DNA from: Dasypus novemcinctus
Taxonomy: Eukaryota > Chordata > Mammalia > Cingulata > Dasypodidae
NCBI RefSeq assembly: GCF_030445035.2
Contig: NC_080673.1
Location: 202,884,726 to 202,948,725 of the forward strand
Reading direction: 5' to 3'
Length of the DNA stretch: 64,000 nucleotides
Translations under genes and position numbers: made by a program
Part shown: positions 62,860 through 64,000 of the stretch, in pieces
How the letters are laid out: the number at the start of each line of letters is the position of its first letter
Numbering within the stretch: the first letter of the stretch is position 1
The notes under the pieces: generated by a model
What the model was told of the DNA's origin: nothing
Seen by the model: only the letters and a program-made list of their open reading frames with translations
Database searches by the model: none

Positions 62860-63560
62860 CGCTTTGGAGCAGGGCTTTTGCTTGTTGGGGGCTGCTGGGC
62901 CTGCGTCTCCCCATTTCCTCCTCCTCCGAGCGCCCCGCTGCCTGCCGGGCCGGCCTTCTCCTCGAGCAGCCTCGACGCGCGTCCGCGCTGGAGCGAGGCT
63001 GGCGGCGGCCCGGCGGGGGCAGGCGCGGGAGAGCGGGCCGGCCCGCGCCCTGGGCTCGGCCTCCTCCGCCTCCGCGGGCCGCGGCTGGCCCTGGGCCCCC
63101 CTCTCCTGCCTGGGGCCGCCGGGGCTGGCCGAGGGGACGCCCGCGCGTTGGCTGAAGGGCCCGGCAGGGCGGCCCAGGGGCTGCGAGCCCGGTGGGCGGG
63201 CCGGAGGCGGCGGGAAGGCCCGGGGCCGGGCGCCCCCTGGCGGCGGCGGGAAGGCGCGGGGCCGGGCGCCCCCTGGCGGCGGCGGGTGAAGGCGCGGGGC
63301 CGGGCGCCCCCTGGCGGCGGCGGGTGAAGGCGCGGGGCCGGGCGCCCCCTGGCGGCGGCGGGTGAAGGCGGCGCCGGCTGCTCCCCGGGCCTAGCAAGGC
63401 CAGCAGGCAGCGCCCTCGGTGACACGGCCACCGGCCCTGAGCACCCACCGCCTGCGGAAGGGCGCCCCCAGCCAGCCCGCAGCGGAGGAAAGCCAAGGCC
63501 AGAGGAGTCAGCGGCGGGCCGGGGCCCAAGCCTGGGAAGATCTGACTTCCGGGCTCGGGT
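62860..63560. promoter_or_regulatory. CpG island without an assigned gene
   Basis: Very high GC and CpG density. It carries a four-unit GC tandem repeat. Long open frames on both strands are Pro/Arg/Ala/Gly-rich and look compositional. It could be a promoter or a boundary element. I cannot name a gene. Confidence 0.7.
63215..63364 (-). repeat. Four tandem 36-38-bp units, each with a CTCF-like motif
   Basis: Units start at 63215, 63251, 63289 and 63327. Each contains GCGCCCCCTGGCGG on the + strand (63230, 63266, 63304, 63342), which is CCGCCAGGGGGCGC on the minus strand. That matches the CTCF core CCASYAGRKGGCRS at 13 of 14 positions. Confidence 0.93.
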
Positions 63561-64000
63561 TTCTGGGAGCATGTCTAGGGCACAGAGAGAAGTCGGCATC
63601 CCTCCTGGTCCTTCCCCTCATCCCCCGTCCCCATCCTACCCGTCCCCGGGCCACCGGGGGCTGGGTTTGTGCCCTGCAGCGCGCACCCCTCTTCCGCTTC
63701 CTGGCCCTGGGATGGAGGGGAGGGAGTGGGACAGCCTCCTTTGTCCACTGTCAGCAAATACCACTGGTTTAGACCCGCTGTCACAGTTCATTTCACCTAT
63801 GGTTGTGTGAGGAGGACAGACCAACTAGGCCCCAAAAAGGCACCTCTCATTTCAGATCTGCCACTGTAACGTCGGCTTCTGAACCCAGAAAGGGCTTCTG
63901 CTTTCCAGGAACCAGAGCCCAGGCTGGCCCAGGGCTAGCCCAGCTTGTCCCAGGGCCTGAAAGCACCTGCCTGCCACCCTAGCAAACACAACAGCTGCTT
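63561..64000. other. Window end: nothing recognised
   Basis: Unique sequence with no gene or repeat that I can name. Confidence 0.4.

Noticed and set aside
62735..63599. Two long minus-strand frames (264 and 256 codons) in the CpG island
   Set aside because: The peptides are low-complexity Pro/Arg/Ala/Gly and include the tandem GC units. High GC removes stop codons by chance.

Overview
The window is nuclear DNA from a placental mammal, almost certainly a xenarthran and most likely an armadillo (Dasypus). The evidence is an abundant ~400-bp tRNA-derived SINE with A- and B-box-like motifs near its head and an AAATAAATAAAT-type tail. It matches what I know as the DAS-SINE family of armadillos. 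At least a dozen copies or variants are present, several with clear target-site duplications. L1 elements, LTR-like repeats, MIR-like fragments and split genes with GT-AG introns fill the rest. No bacterial gene or operon is present.

Layout. (1) 1-29,020 holds the 3' three quarters of MAN2B2 on the + strand: 16 coding exons that I number 4-19 by the 19-exon human gene, plus the stop codon and a likely polyadenylation signal. The exons join in one open frame of 875 codons with matching splice phases throughout. The introns are GC-rich and carry a sense-oriented retroviral LTR (intron 3), many MIR-like pieces, a 33-unit 41-bp minisatellite (intron 16), an antisense L1 head (intron 17) and a tetranucleotide repeat (intron 18). 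(2) 29,480-41,730 is a repeat-dense intergenic block. A near full-length antisense L1 (about 32,523-40,135) is riddled with SINE insertions. (3) 42,480-43,500 is a CpG island with MRFAP1, a single-exon 127-residue reading frame. The order MAN2B2-MRFAP1 matches human 4p16.1. (4) 43,500-51,500 is mostly unique intergenic sequence with one MLT1-like LTR. (5) 51,500-62,730 is another repeat block: a degenerate sense L1, nested LTR-like repeats and very young SINEs. (6) 62,860-63,560 is a second CpG island, with no recognisable gene, containing four tandem copies of a near-consensus CTCF motif.

The two genes are not functionally linked. MAN2B2 is a GH38 alpha-mannosidase of N-glycan breakdown. MRFAP1 is a small acidic nuclear protein that binds MRG-domain chromatin factors. 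The most striking observation is a perfect 20-bp inverted repeat whose right arm ends exactly at the AG of the MAN2B2 exon 16 splice acceptor. It would bury that acceptor in a hairpin, and exon 16 is a frame-preserving exon. Other points worth a second look are the CTCF-like array, the minisatellite, the intronic LTR in sense orientation, a repeat with inverted L1-3'UTR-like ends, and a target site used twice by SINEs.
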